A stretch of 64,000 bases of DNA, from NCBI GenBank assembly GCA_963702495.1, contig CAVPDA010000003.1:620001-684000 (forward strand). The letters run 5' to 3'. The translations under genes were made by a program, and so were the position numbers. Of the stretch, positions 44,653 through 53,715 are shown piece after piece. Positions within the stretch are counted from its first letter, which is position 1, and every line of letters begins with the position of its first letter. The notes under the pieces are model-generated. The model was not told where the DNA came from and did no database searches. It saw only the letters and a program-made list of their open reading frames with translations. Source of the DNA: CAVPDA01 sp963702495. GTDB lineage: Bacteria; Pseudomonadota; Gammaproteobacteria; Burkholderiales; Rhodocyclaceae.

Positions 44653-45375
44653 ATGCCCCGCCGCCCCCGCCTCGCCCTTGCCGGCGTCGCCACCCACATC
44701 ATCCAGCGCGGCAACAACCGCGGTGCCTGCTTCTTCGCCGACGAGGACTACGCGCTCTACCTGCACCATCTGGAGGAACTCGCCCGCCTGTTCGGCTGTG
44801 CGGTGCATGCCTGCGTGCTGATGACCAACCACGTGCATCTGCTGGTGACGCCGAAGGAGGCAGACGGCGCCTCGCTGCTGATGAAGCACCTGGGGCAGCG
44901 CTATGTGCAGTATGTCAACCGCGCCTACGGCCGCAGCGGCACGCTTTGGGAGGGACGCTTCCGCTCCTGTCTGGCCGAGTCGGACGGCTACGTGCTGGCC
45001 TGCTACCGCTACATCGAACTCAATCCGGTGCGCGCCGGCATGGTGGCGCATCCGCGCGAATACCGCTGGAGCAGCTACCGGAGCAACGCCGAGGGCAAGG
45101 CATCCGAGCTGATCATGCCGCATCGCGAGTATCTGCGGCTGGCCAGGGACCCGGCCGAGCGGCGGGCGGCGTACCGGGCGCTCTTCAGGAGCGAGCTGGA
45201 CCCGCAGGTGGTCAGGGCGATCCGCGAGGCGACCAACGGCGGCTACGCCCTGGGCGGCAAGCGCTTCCAGGCGCAGATCGAGGCGGCCCTGGGGCGCCGG
45301 GTGACGCGCGGCAAAGCGGGCCGCCCGCCCGTCGTCACGAACGCGGTGCCGGAGGAGCAGGCGGATCTGTTTTGA
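44653..45375 (+). CDS. REP-associated tyrosine transposase (RAYT, IS200-like)
   Basis: A 240-residue Y1-type HUH transposase. ATHIIQRGNNRGACFF and NHVHLLVTP (His60 and His62 are the HUH pair) are followed by YVQYVNRAYGRSGTLWEGRF and CYRYIELNPVRAG, which carries the likely catalytic tyrosine region; EYRWSSYRS is the family end motif. RAYTs act on single-stranded REP palindromes. Many REP-like GGGGACAGACC motifs occur across the preceding 5 kb. The gene appears intact. Confidence 0.93.
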   Translation: MPRRPRLALAGVATHIIQRGNNRGACFFADEDYALYLHHLEELARLFGCAVHACVLMTNHVHLLVTPKEADGASLLMKHLGQRYVQYVNRAYGRSGTLWEGRFRSCLAESDGYVLACYRYIELNPVRAGMVAHPREYRWSSYRSNAEGKASELIMPHREYLRLARDPAERRAAYRALFRSELDPQVVRAIREATNGGYALGGKRFQAQIEAALGRRVTRGKAGRPPVVTNAVPEEQADLF

Positions 45376-45469
45376 AGCGGGCCCGAGAAAGCACGGGCAG
45401 ACCAAATACATCCGCTCTCGGTTCCAGGCGCGAAGTAAGGTGTTCCCCTGTTACAATCCCTGCCCAACG

Positions 45470-45703
45470 CAGCACCGCCCGGACTTTGTACGCCCCCGGC
45501 ATCTCCGGCTGCAGGCTGGCGAGGAACGCGAGCGCCCGCTCCAGCAGCCGGATCATGCCCGCCGCGGCCGACACCTCGTCGACCGTCATCAAGTCGTAAC
45601 CCTGGCGGGCGATCGGGGCATGGCTGGCGCAAAAGATCGCGTCCTCGCGCACCTTGTGTTGCTGCTCCCTCACCGAATGTCGGCCGAATAGACCCATTTG
45701 CAT
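45470..45703 (-). pseudogene. Possible gene fragment cut by the RAYT right end
   Basis: On the minus strand an open frame starts MQMGLFGRHSVREQQHKVRE and continues AIFCASHAPIARQGYDLMTV, DEVSAAAGMIRLLERALAFL, before running into the RAYT right-end sequence at 45454. Residues beyond that come from the repeat, so the true C-terminus is missing. It resembles no family I recognise. It may be an interrupted gene or a chance frame. Confidence 0.4.
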
Positions 45704-45892
45704 TGAACTAACCAGTTCAGGTTCTGTTCAAAGAAGTCGCGTTCGGGTTACAGGCCGGAATCTCCGGCCTTAATTGACCATGCGCGCGCCATGCTGCATT
45801 GCCGGGCAGGCGACTGTTAACGCCATGCGGGGGCGGCCGGGAGCCGGCGATCTCCGCCCTTACCGATTCGACCGATTAGGAGATTTTTCGCC

Positions 45893-46495
45893 ATGAGCTT
45901 TCGCAACCTGCTGGCCGCCGCCGCCGTCGGCCTGAGCCTCACCGCCGTTACCGCTGCGCAAGCCGCTCCGACAGAAACAACCCGGGCCGGCAGCACCTCG
46001 GTGCGCCTGTCGCAGGACTTCCTGGGCGCGCTCGCCACCCTGAAGGTCGCCCCGGCCGCGCTCTCCCCGGGCCGCCTCACCAAGACTAGAAAGGGCGTCT
46101 TCGCGACGTTCCCGATCACTGCCGGTGCGGTCGATCTGGGCGAGGTCAAGGCGGAGATCGATCACTCGGGCGGTCTGTCGCTCACCGCGGGTGCCACGCG
46201 CGTCGAGCTGTCCGCCTTCATCATCGACCTCGCCGGCAGCCGGCCGGTGCTGACCGGGCTGGTAACGGTCAACGACAGCCTGCTCGCTCGCGTGCCGCTG
46301 TTCGATCTGGCGCTCGCGCGGGGCAGCGTGAGAGGCAATGACGATTTCCTCAAGGTCGATGACGTGGCGGTGACGCTATCGGAGGAAGCGGCCGCGGCGT
46401 TGAACGCCGTGTTCAAGGTGGACGCCTTCATGCCCGGCTTGCCGATCGGCACCGCGTTCGTGCGCGCCATCCTGGAGTTCGAGCGCCACCACTGA
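45893..46495 (+). CDS. Secreted hypothetical protein
   Basis: A 200-residue protein with a signal peptide (MSFRNLLAAAAVGLSLTAVT, cleaved after AQA). The mature domain is probably all beta (GVFATFPITAGAVDLGEVKA, HSGGLSLTAGATRVELSAFI) and ends VTLSEEAAAALNAVF then GLPIGTAFVRAILEF. No cysteines, no lipobox. AGGAG lies upstream of the ATG. Good coding bias marks the return to core-like sequence. Function unknown. Confidence 0.7.
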   Translation: MSFRNLLAAAAVGLSLTAVTAAQAAPTETTRAGSTSVRLSQDFLGALATLKVAPAALSPGRLTKTRKGVFATFPITAGAVDLGEVKAEIDHSGGLSLTAGATRVELSAFIIDLAGSRPVLTGLVTVNDSLLARVPLFDLALARGSVRGNDDFLKVDDVAVTLSEEAAAALNAVFKVDAFMPGLPIGTAFVRAILEFERHH

Positions 46496-46501
46496 GCATG
46501 C

Positions 46502-46539
46502 GGCGCGCCGCCCCGCCAGGGTACGGCGGGCGGCGCGCC
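46502..46539 (+). terminator. Long GC-rich hairpin after the secreted protein gene
   Basis: GGCGCGCCGCCCCGCC pairs with GGCGGGCGGCGCGCC around a seven-base loop, with one bulged base. It begins seven bases after the stop. No T-run follows; a REP-like AGGGGACCACG lies shortly after. Confidence 0.6.
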
Positions 46540-46642
46540 TCGGGGCTAATAGGGGACCACGACTGCTCGGGACATTCGAGGGAGGTTTTCACCGGTTCAG
46601 CTCCCTTTTGCCGTTGATGACAAGTTCGTATAAATTGTTGTC

Positions 46643-46868
46643 ATGGTTCGAACGCAGATCAGCCTCTCCGAGCAGGAGTACGAGGCGGCCAAACGCGAGG
46701 CGGCCCGGCTCGGCATCTCGCTGGTGGAGTTCCTGCGGCGCTCGTTGAGAAGCGTCCTTCCGGTCGAACGACAAGAAGCCGTGGATGCGCTACTCGGGAA
46801 TGATCGAGTCCGGCGATCCGGAATCGAGCCGGCGCATCGACGACATCGTCTATGGCCAGAAACCCTGA
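46643..46868 (+). pseudogene. Ribbon-helix-helix antitoxin, single-base frameshift
   Basis: MVRTQISLSEQEYEAAKREA then ARLGISLVEFLRRSLRSVLP is a CopG/RHH DNA-binding N-terminus. One extra A near 46762 (GTCGAACGAC for GTCGACGAC) shifts the frame; corrected, it continues VDDKKPWMRYSGMIESGDPE then SSRRIDDIVYGQKP and stops at 46868. That is the normal toxin-binding tail, and it overlaps the PIN toxin start by 17 bases. A typical type II antitoxin of about 74 residues. Confidence 0.78.
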
Positions 46869-46998
46869 GGCGTACGTAGATAACTCGGCGCTGATCGCTT
46901 TCGCCGACCGCAGCGACACCCACCATCCAATGTTTCGCCGGGTTTTCTCCGATCCGCCCGCGTTGATCACTTCGACGCTGGTCGTGAACTGCCAATAG
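46852..46998 (+). pseudogene. PIN domain toxin (VapC-like), truncated
   Basis: The frame MARNPEAYVDNSALIAFADR then SDTHHPMFRRVFSDPPALIT, STLVV is the N-terminal third of a PIN ribonuclease, with the first active-site Asp in VDNSALIAF. It ends at TAG after V-V-N-C-Q, and no further PIN sequence follows, so most of the catalytic domain has been deleted. With the frameshifted RHH gene it forms a dead toxin-antitoxin pair. Confidence 0.75.
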
Positions 46999-47176
46999 AC
47001 CGCATTCGCTGTTCCGCCGGTCTCGGATCACCACCACGCCCGCCTCGCCATTGCCGGCGTCGGCGCCTACCTCCTTGTGGTGCCTGGTGATGACACCCGG
47101 AGCCGGGTACTTCCGCCGCTCAGGCGCATTCAAGGGCGGCGGAAACGTAGCCGCCGCTGCGGGGAATGCGACAGCG

Positions 47177-47503
47177 TCAAAGACAATTCTTGCGGTGCTG
47201 GCACTCGAAGCAGGTGCGCTCGCCCACCGGCTCGACGCCGATCTCCTCCAGCCGGGCGACGAAGTCCAGGGTACGTTCCAGATCCCCGGGGGCCGGCGTG
47301 CCTTTGAACCCTTCCTGCCACAGTTCGAGATCGCAGGCGCAGTGCAGCCAGCGCAGCGCCATGCCGGGAATGAGGTGGCGCGGGTTGGCGTCCAGAGCCT
47401 CGCCGACGAAGTGGCGGTTCATCTCGTCCGCCATCCGGTATAGCTCCGGCTCCTGATCGAACAGGGCGAACGCCTGCGCGAGGATGTCGGGGGGCTGGGT
47501 CAC
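47177..47503 (-). CDS. Conserved hypothetical small protein
   Basis: A 108-residue protein probably starting with GTG (MTQPPDILAQAFALFDQEPE), soluble, ending ERTCFECQHRKNCL with a CxxCxxxxxC pattern that could bind metal. DEMNRHFVGEALDANPRHLI and GMALRWLHCACDLELWQEGF look like conserved segments. I cannot assign a function. It lies upstream of the TerB/DUF697 gene region on the same strand orientation but well separated from it. Confidence 0.6.
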   Translation of the reverse strand: MTQPPDILAQAFALFDQEPELYRMADEMNRHFVGEALDANPRHLIPGMALRWLHCACDLELWQEGFKGTPAPGDLERTLDFVARLEEIGVEPVGERTCFECQHRKNCL

Positions 47504-47680
47504 GGGCGGCGGGTGCAGGCTGGGATGAGGTAGCGAACGCCCGCATTATCGGTCATAACCGCAGTTCCATGAGTGGCTGCGGCTCGATCGCCTGCCAGCA
47601 GCGCCGACCTCGCCGCGCGGCGGGGGCGTAGCTGCCCGCGGCCGCGACTTCCGCTGCCGCGGCGCCGTCCGGGGCCGGTC

Positions 47681-48619
47681 TCACTGCTCGCGCACCATCT
47701 GCAGCACCTGCTTCGGGTCGATGCTGCGCGCCTTCTGCTCGATCTCGGCCGCGTAGCGCTGCTGCAGACCCTTCGCCTCGCCGAGGAGGGAGGAGAAGGT
47801 ATCCTTGAGGCGCTGGCTGTCGAGAGTGCGACCGCCGGCGTAATAGGTGCGGGCGACGTTGCCCAGGGCGTAGGTGGTGGCGAAGGAGAAGGCCGAGCCG
47901 GTGGCGGCGCTGCCGACGCTGCGCCCCAATCCGCCGACGAGCTTGCCCAACAGGCCGCCGACGAGCTTGCGGCCGAACTGCTCAACATACTGGGAGGTAA
48001 GGCCGACGCCGAGGGTCGCGATGAAGTCCTTGATGTGGCCGCGGTCGAGCTCGAAGCCGTGGGATTTGCCGACGCGATACACCATCTTCATCTGTAGCGG
48101 AATGATCGCCATCGAGGCCAGCGATTGGGGCAGCAGTTCCAGCGCGCCGTTGAGTATGGAGTAGTTGAGGATCATCTTGTCCATCTCGGCCGCATTCATG
48201 GTGCTGGCATAGCTCGGTGCGGTCCCGGACGATGGACCTGGTTCTACCTCCGCGATGGCATCGGCCTGCTCCTGGAATTCCCGCGCCGCGGCCGCTTCGA
48301 GGCCCAGGGCCGCCCGCAGCTGCTCCAGGAATGCCGCCTCGGCCGGATTGCGCGCGCCGTCGGCGTCGCACACGGTGACGGCCATCTCGAACGCGAACTG
48401 CTTCAGCTCGGGGGACTGCAGGCCGGCGGCGACCTGCTGCAGCGACACCCGCTTGAACAGCACGTCCTGGTAGAGGGCGGCGAGGTTGAGCGAGGCATCG
48501 CCCGACAGCGACTCGGCGATGCGCTTCACCTCGGTGCGTTCGCGCTCGTCCTTCGCGTCGTCGGCGAAGGCCGCCATGAGACAGAGGGTGAGTATGGATT
48601 TCTGTTCCTGTTCGGACAT
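47681..48619 (-). CDS. TerB-like / DUF697 membrane-associated protein
   Basis: A 312-residue protein. Residues 1-130 (MSEQEQKSILTLCLMAAFAD, DASLNLAALYQDVLFKRVSL, EAAFLEQLRAALGLEAAAAR) resemble the helical TerB domain. Residues 160-290 (MDKMILNYSILNGALELLPQ, SLASMAIIPLQMKMVYRVGK, GLTSQYVEQFGRKLVGGLLG, GSAFSFATTYALGNVARTYY) match the DUF697/YcjF region. The ATG at 48619 has AAAGGAG eight bases upstream; the frame is open well beyond without support. Likely a cytoplasmic-membrane stress-related protein; function unknown. Confidence 0.8.
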   Translation of the reverse strand: MSEQEQKSILTLCLMAAFADDAKDERERTEVKRIAESLSGDASLNLAALYQDVLFKRVSLQQVAAGLQSPELKQFAFEMAVTVCDADGARNPAEAAFLEQLRAALGLEAAAAREFQEQADAIAEVEPGPSSGTAPSYASTMNAAEMDKMILNYSILNGALELLPQSLASMAIIPLQMKMVYRVGKSHGFELDRGHIKDFIATLGVGLTSQYVEQFGRKLVGGLLGKLVGGLGRSVGSAATGSAFSFATTYALGNVARTYYAGGRTLDSQRLKDTFSSLLGEAKGLQQRYAAEIEQKARSIDPKQVLQMVREQ

Positions 48620-48677
48620 TGCTTCGGCTCCTTTCAGCTTCCCGATCGCGTTAGAACGCATGGTTGCCACAAGTTCC

Positions 48678-49877
48678 TCACCCCGCACGGCTCCGGCGGC
48701 GCCGCGCGAAGGCCAGTCCGGCGGCGATGCTGCAAAGCCCGCCCGCGAACAGGGTGGCCGGCGCGCCGACGACATGGGCCACGCTGCCCGCCGCCAGGCT
48801 GCCCAGCGGCGCCATGCCGAGAAAGGCCATGGTGAACAGGGACATGACGCGGCCGCGCAGCTCATCCGGCACCAGCGACTGGATCAGGGTATTGGCGGAG
48901 GCGACGGTGCTGATCACGCCGAAGCCCACCGCCAGCAAGGCCGGCGCCGCGACCCACAGGCTGGAGCTGAAGGCGAACGCCAGCAGCCCCGCTCCCGCCA
49001 GCACCGGGGCCAGCGCGATCACCCGCTCCAGCCCGTCGAGCGACTTTCGCGCCGCCAGATACACCGTTCCGGCCAGGGCGCCGCCCCCGGCGCAGCCCAG
49101 GAGCAGGCCGAGGGTGCGCGCATCGCCGCCGAAAATCTGCTTCGCATAGACCGGCATGAGCACCGTGTACGGCGTCGCGGTGAAGCTCACCACCGCCACC
49201 AGCAGCAGCATGGCACGGATCGCGTCGTGGCCGAAGGCATAGCGGAAGCCCTGGCGCAGCGCGCTCGCCATCGGCCGGCTTGAAACGGGCTGGTGGCCGC
49301 TGCGGATCGCCACCAGCGCCAGCAGCACCGTGAGGTAAGAGGCGGCGTTGAGCAGGAAGCAGATGCCCTCGCCCACCACGCTCAGCACCAGCCCGGCCAC
49401 CGTCGGCCCCAGCAGCCGCGCCGCGTTCATGGCGAAGGAGTTGAGGGCGATGGCGTTGGGCAGGTCTGCGCGGTCGTCCACCAGATGCACGACGAAGGCC
49501 TGGCGCGCCGGAATGTCGATCGAATTGACGGTGCCGAGCACCAGCGCCAGCGCCACCAGGTGCCACGGCTGCACCGCCTGGCTCAGGGTCAGTACGGCCA
49601 GGACGAGGGCCTGGACCATGGCGGCGGACTGGGTGGCGATGAGAATCAGCCGCCGGTTCATGCGATCGGACCAGATGCCGCCGAAGGGTGCGAACACGAG
49701 CACCGGGATCTGGCCGGCAAAGCCGACGAGGCCGAGCACCAGCACCGAGTCGGTGAGGCGGTAGGCGAGCCAGCTCATGGCGATCTGCTGCATCCAGGTG
49801 CCGACCAGCGAGACCAGCTGGCCGCCGAAATAGAGACGGTAGTTGCGGTGCCTCAGGGCGCGGACGATGGCGGGCAT
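48678..49877 (-). CDS. MFS transporter
   Basis: A 399-residue permease with about 11-12 membrane helices. MPAIVRALRHRNYRLYFGGQ, LVSLVGTWMQQIAMSWLAYR is the typical start of the EntS-like exporter group; FGGIWSDRMNRRLILIATQS is the motif A loop between helices 2 and 3, and RQAFVVHLVDDRADLPNAIA, LNSFAMNAARLLGPTVAG follow. Substrate unknown. It lies 48 bases downstream of the EF-G gene and is probably co-transcribed. Confidence 0.88.
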   Translation of the reverse strand: MPAIVRALRHRNYRLYFGGQLVSLVGTWMQQIAMSWLAYRLTDSVLVLGLVGFAGQIPVLVFAPFGGIWSDRMNRRLILIATQSAAMVQALVLAVLTLSQAVQPWHLVALALVLGTVNSIDIPARQAFVVHLVDDRADLPNAIALNSFAMNAARLLGPTVAGLVLSVVGEGICFLLNAASYLTVLLALVAIRSGHQPVSSRPMASALRQGFRYAFGHDAIRAMLLLVAVVSFTATPYTVLMPVYAKQIFGGDARTLGLLLGCAGGGALAGTVYLAARKSLDGLERVIALAPVLAGAGLLAFAFSSSLWVAAPALLAVGFGVISTVASANTLIQSLVPDELRGRVMSLFTMAFLGMAPLGSLAAGSVAHVVGAPATLFAGGLCSIAAGLAFARRRRSRAG

Positions 49878-49925
49878 GGGAACTGGGCGCGGCGCGCGGA
49901 GGGTCCCTGCCCCGCCGCCGGCCGG

Positions 49926-52056
49926 CTAGCGATAGAGCTCGCCCGCCAGCACCGCCCGGGCGAGCGCGGCGTCCATGACGCCGTAATGGTCGAACTCCAT
50001 CGTGAACAGGCCGCGCCCCTGCGTCGCCGAACGCAGTTCCGTGACGTAGCCGAAGGTTTCGGCCAGGGGCACCAGCCCGCCGATGGCCTCGACGCCGCCG
50101 GGGCGGCCCTCGACGCTGCCGATCTCGGCGCGGCGCGCCGCCAGTTGCGACAGGACGCTGCCGGTGTATTCGGTGGGCACCAGCACTTCGATGCGGAACA
50201 GCGGCTCCAGCAGCACCGGCTCGCCCTGGCGCAGGCCGTCGCGGAAGGCGCCGGCGGCGGCAGTGCGAAACGCCAGCTCGGTGGAGTCCATCGGATGGGT
50301 CGCGCCGCCCTCCAGGCGCACCGCCACGTCGGCGACCTGGTGGCCGCCGAGCACGCCGGTCTGCGCCGCATCATGCACACCGCGCTCGACGGCGGGAATG
50401 AAATGCGCCGGAATGACGCCGGCCTTGACATGATTATCGAAGTGGATGCCCGAGCCGCGCTCGCCGGGCCGCAGCGAGAGCACGACGCGGCCGTACTGGC
50501 CGCGGCCGCCGGTCTGATGGATGAACTCGCCCTCCACCGCCGCGACGGCGCGGGTGATCGTCTCCTTGTAGGCGACCCAGGGCCGGCCCTTGCGCACCTG
50601 CACGCCGTACTCCCGGCGCAGGCGCTCCAGCACCACGTCCAGGTGCAGCTCGCCCATGCCGGCGACCATCAGCCGCCCGCTTTCCTCGTCCATGCCGAGC
50701 TGGAAGGTCGGGTCTTCGTCGGCCAGACGGCGCAGCGACTCGGCCATGTGCTCCTGCTCGCTCGCCGTCATCGGCTCCACCGTGACGCGGATCACCGGCT
50801 CCGGGAAAGTGATCGCCTCCAGGGCGACGGGATGGGCGGCCAGGCACAGCGTGTCGCCGGTGTAGGTATGGTTGAGGCCGAGGATGGCGCCGATCTCGCC
50901 GGCATGGATGACGTCCACGTCCTCGCGATGGTTGGCGTGCATGCGCAACAGGCGCCCCACCCGCTCCTTGCGCTGGCGCGCGGTGTTGTAGAGGGCGACG
51001 CCGCTGCGCACCGTGCCCGAGTACACGCGCACGTAGGCCAGGTGTCCGACATAGGGATCGTTGACGATCTTGAACACCAGGGCGGCCGGCGGTTCGTCGT
51101 CGTCGGGCCGCAGATCGACCGCGGCGCCGGTCTCCGGATTGCTGCCGGTGGCCGCCCCCACGTCCAGCGGCGAAGGCAGGTAGTCGAACGACCGCGTCGA
51201 GCAGCGGCTGGACGCCGACATCGCGCAAGGCGGTGCCGCACAACACGGGGAACAGCCGGTTGGCCAGCGTCGCCCGGCGCAGTGCGGCGCGCAGCAGGGC
51301 GGCGTCGGCTTCCGTGCCGGCCGCATAGACGTCGAGGACTTCGTCGTCGACCTCGGCCACCCGTTCCACCAGCGCCGCCCGTGCCGCCTGCGCCGCCGCC
51401 CGCAATTCGCCGGGAATGTCGCCCGGCTCCGGCTGCGCGCCGGGCTCGCGGCTCCAGCGCAGCGCCTTCATCTCCAGCAGATCGACGACGCCGTGGAATT
51501 CGCCTTCGCGGCCGAGCGGCAGTTGCAGGCTGGCGGTGGCAACCCCCAGGCGCTCGCCGATGCTGGCCACCGCGCGCTCGAAATCGGCGCCCAGCCGGTC
51601 CATCTTGTTGACGAAGCAGATGCGCGGCACGCGGTAGCGATCCGACTGGCGCCACACCGTCTCGCTCTGCGGCTGCACGCCGTGCACCGCATCGAAGACG
51701 ACGACGGCGCCGTCCAGCACGCGCAGCGCGCGCTGCACTTCGGCAGTGAAGTCGATGTGGCCCGGCGTGTCGATGAGATTGATGACGCAGCCGCGCCATT
51801 GCGCGGTGATGGCGGCGGACACGATGGTGATGCCGCGTTCGCGCTCCTGCTCCATCCAGTCCGTCACCGTGGTGCCGTCGTCCACCGAGCCGAGCTTGTG
51901 GGTGCGGCCGGTGTGGAAAAGGATGCGGTCGGTGGCGGTGGTCTTGCCGGCGTCGATGTGCGCGATGACGCCGATGTTGCGCAGTCCGGCGAGGGCGGGA
52001 TGCGCCGCGGCCGCGGCCGGTGCGCGCTCCTTCACTGCGTTGGGCTTGTCCGCCAT
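49926..52056 (-). pseudogene. Elongation factor G (second-type paralogue), single-base frameshift
   Basis: A translational GTPase: AHIDAGKTT (G1, residues 32-40), RGITIVSAAI (G2), DTPGH (G3), NKMD (G4), then domains II-V to AVLAGELYR. TGRTHKLGSVDDGTTVTDWM differs from the main EF-G and suggests a paralogue. One extra T in GTCGTTCGAC near 51185-51190 breaks the frame; removing it gives LLDAVVDYLPSPLDV and a 709-residue protein. All four G motifs precede the break. The start overlaps the cupin gene by 25 bases. Confidence 0.87.
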
Positions 52057-52407
52057 TCCTCTTGTTCGCCCGGCGCCGCCGCGTAATGAACGGCGAGCCA
52101 GACCGTCGGTTGGGTTGGGTCCGTCCATTCTACGCGGTGGCGGCGGTGCGGCGCGATGTTCAACGCAATCGCCCGGCTCCAGGCTGCGCGCGGCGGCTTC
52201 GTCTTCGAAGCGCAGGCGGGCGGCGCCGGCGAGCACCAGGACCCACTCGCCCTGCGCCTGGTCGTACCAGAATCCGGGCGGACTGGCCTGCCCGGTGGAG
52301 ACGATGCGCTCGATGCGCAGGCCCGGCCGGGTCAGGAGATCGCTGCATTGCTCCTGCGCTGCAGTGCACGGCAGGGCGGCGAGGAGATTGGTGGTCACGT
52401 CTCGCAT
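52032..52407 (-). pseudogene. Small cupin domain protein, single-base frameshift
   Basis: Starts MRDVTTNLLAALPCTAAQEQ after GGAGG. WVLVLAGAARLRFEDEAAAR then SLEPGDCVE is the first half of a cupin barrel. One extra base near 52158 (plus-strand G) breaks the frame; removing it continues IAPHRRHRVEWTDPTQPTVW, LAVHYAAAPGEQE, the usual end of this cupin group, to a TGA at 52032. The intact protein would be 124 residues and overlap the EF-G start. Probably metal-binding; substrate unknown. Confidence 0.78.
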
Positions 52408-52574
52408 GTTTGCCTCCGTTTTCCAGCCCCGGCGCAATCCGGCAGCCGCCGCCCGGGTGTCCAGGAACGCCTGCGGCAGATCGATGAATTCTGCGCGACT
52501 TTATCGGTCTGACGCAGGTAACAAGGCCGATTCTGGCGCTATTTCACAGATTGGAACGGGTGGATTGGAATATA

Positions 52575-52916
52575 ATGATGTTCTTCTCGACTGAGAAATC
52601 CTCGAAGAAAGACCACGGCATGCGCATCACACCCGACCTTCAAGCCGCCCGCGCCGATCTCGTCGAACTGGGCGGCTATCTGCTGATTCTCACGCCGCAG
52701 AACCGCGCGTTTCTCGACAAGCAGGGCGCCGCCATAGAACGGCGCTGGCGTGGCCTCCCGGTCTATGTGATCTGCGACCGGGAACGGGCCCTCGCGCTGG
52801 GCCGCAGCCGCGACCAGCTCGACTCCATGGACGCCGTCCGGATGACCGACGAATCGAAGCTGGCGCGTCTCGAAGACGAAGCCGCCGAGCGCCGGCCCGC
52901 AGCCAGCCACGCCTGA
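52575..52916 (+). CDS. Small hypothetical protein
   Basis: A 113-residue soluble protein. MMFFSTEKSSKKDHGMRITP, DLQAARADLVELGGYLLILT, PQNRAFLDKQGAAIERRWRG, VYVICDRERALALGRSRDQL. No recognised family. The start is uncertain: the ATG pair at 52575 or the ATG of MRITPDLQ 15 codons on. It is transcribed away from the cupin/EF-G operon and precedes the two-component genes by 124 bases. Confidence 0.55.
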   Translation: MMFFSTEKSSKKDHGMRITPDLQAARADLVELGGYLLILTPQNRAFLDKQGAAIERRWRGLPVYVICDRERALALGRSRDQLDSMDAVRMTDESKLARLEDEAAERRPAASHA

Positions 52917-53040
52917 TCTGCCGCGCCGCCCTCGGCGCGTCATCCCGTTTCCCCCGCCGAACGTTATAGCCACGGCTCGGTAGTGGTTTATCATGAAGCG
53001 GCTGCCGGTTCGGTGCGGAGGGGAATGCTATGGGGAAGAA

Positions 53041-53715
53041 ATGCGACTGTTGATCGTGGAGGACGACTTCATGGTCGCCTACGGCCTGAAGCAGGGCCTG
53101 GAACGCGCCGGTTTCACGGTGGACCATGCGCCGAGCGCGGAATCGGCGGAACAACTGCTCAACGACGAAAGCTTCGACCTGGCGATCGTGGACATCGGCC
53201 TGCCCCAGGCCAACGGCCTCGAACTGGTGCAGCGCCTTCGCGCCCGGCGTGCGCCCGTACCCGTGCTCATCCTCACCGCGCGCGACACGCTGGACGACTG
53301 CGTGGACAGCCTCAATGTCGGCGCCGACGATTTCATGACCAAACCGTTCCGGCTGCCGGAACTCGTCGCCCGGGTGCGGGCCCTGGTGCGCCGCTCCCAC
53401 GCCGTAACCACGTCCAGGCTGGTCGCCGGGCCGCTGGAATTGGATATGGGGCAGCATGTGGCGCTGCTGCATGGGCAACCCATCGATCTCACCAAACGGG
53501 AGTGGGCGATCCTGGAAAGCCTGCTGCTGCAATCGCCCAACGTCGTGAGCAAGGAAAAGCTGCTGCAGTCCATCAGCAGTTGGGACGCGGATCTCACGCC
53601 CAATGCCATCGAGGTCTATGTCTCCCGGCTGCGCCACAAGCTCGCCCCCGGCGGCATCGACATCCGTACCGTGCGCGGCATCGGCTATCGCCTGGATGAG
53701 CCGCCGGCAGTCTGA
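53041..53715 (+). CDS. OmpR/PhoB-family response regulator (QseB/TctD-like)
   Basis: A 224-residue regulator. The receiver domain has the acidic pair in IVEDDF, phosphoacceptor Asp51 (AIVDIGLP), TAR and KPFRLPELVARVRAL. The winged-helix DNA-binding domain begins near residue 125 (LDLTKREWAILESLL-type motif) and ends VRGIGYRL. I chose the ATG at 53041 (MRLLIVEDD), preceded by GGGGAAG, over the in-frame ATG at 52993. Its sensor kinase gene overlaps by 20 bases. Signal and targets unknown. Confidence 0.93.
   Translation: MRLLIVEDDFMVAYGLKQGLERAGFTVDHAPSAESAEQLLNDESFDLAIVDIGLPQANGLELVQRLRARRAPVPVLILTARDTLDDCVDSLNVGADDFMTKPFRLPELVARVRALVRRSHAVTTSRLVAGPLELDMGQHVALLHGQPIDLTKREWAILESLLLQSPNVVSKEKLLQSISSWDADLTPNAIEVYVSRLRHKLAPGGIDIRTVRGIGYRLDEPPAV

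Larger units (their letters stand above)
44124..45454 (+). mobile_element. RAYT unit carrying hicB, hicA and the transposase between REP-like ends
   Basis: The left end is CGGGGACAGACCCCG (a small hairpin) then TTTATCTTGCCCTGG; the right end is GGGCAGACCAAATACATCC to TTCCCCTGTTAC, which read inward begins GTAACAGGGGA, the same start as other copies of the left motif in the island. Between them are hicB, a broken hicA and the RAYT gene. The 181-base element at 42734 preserves exactly these two ends, including the first codons of hicB, which shows the whole stretch has behaved as one unit. Confidence 0.7.
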
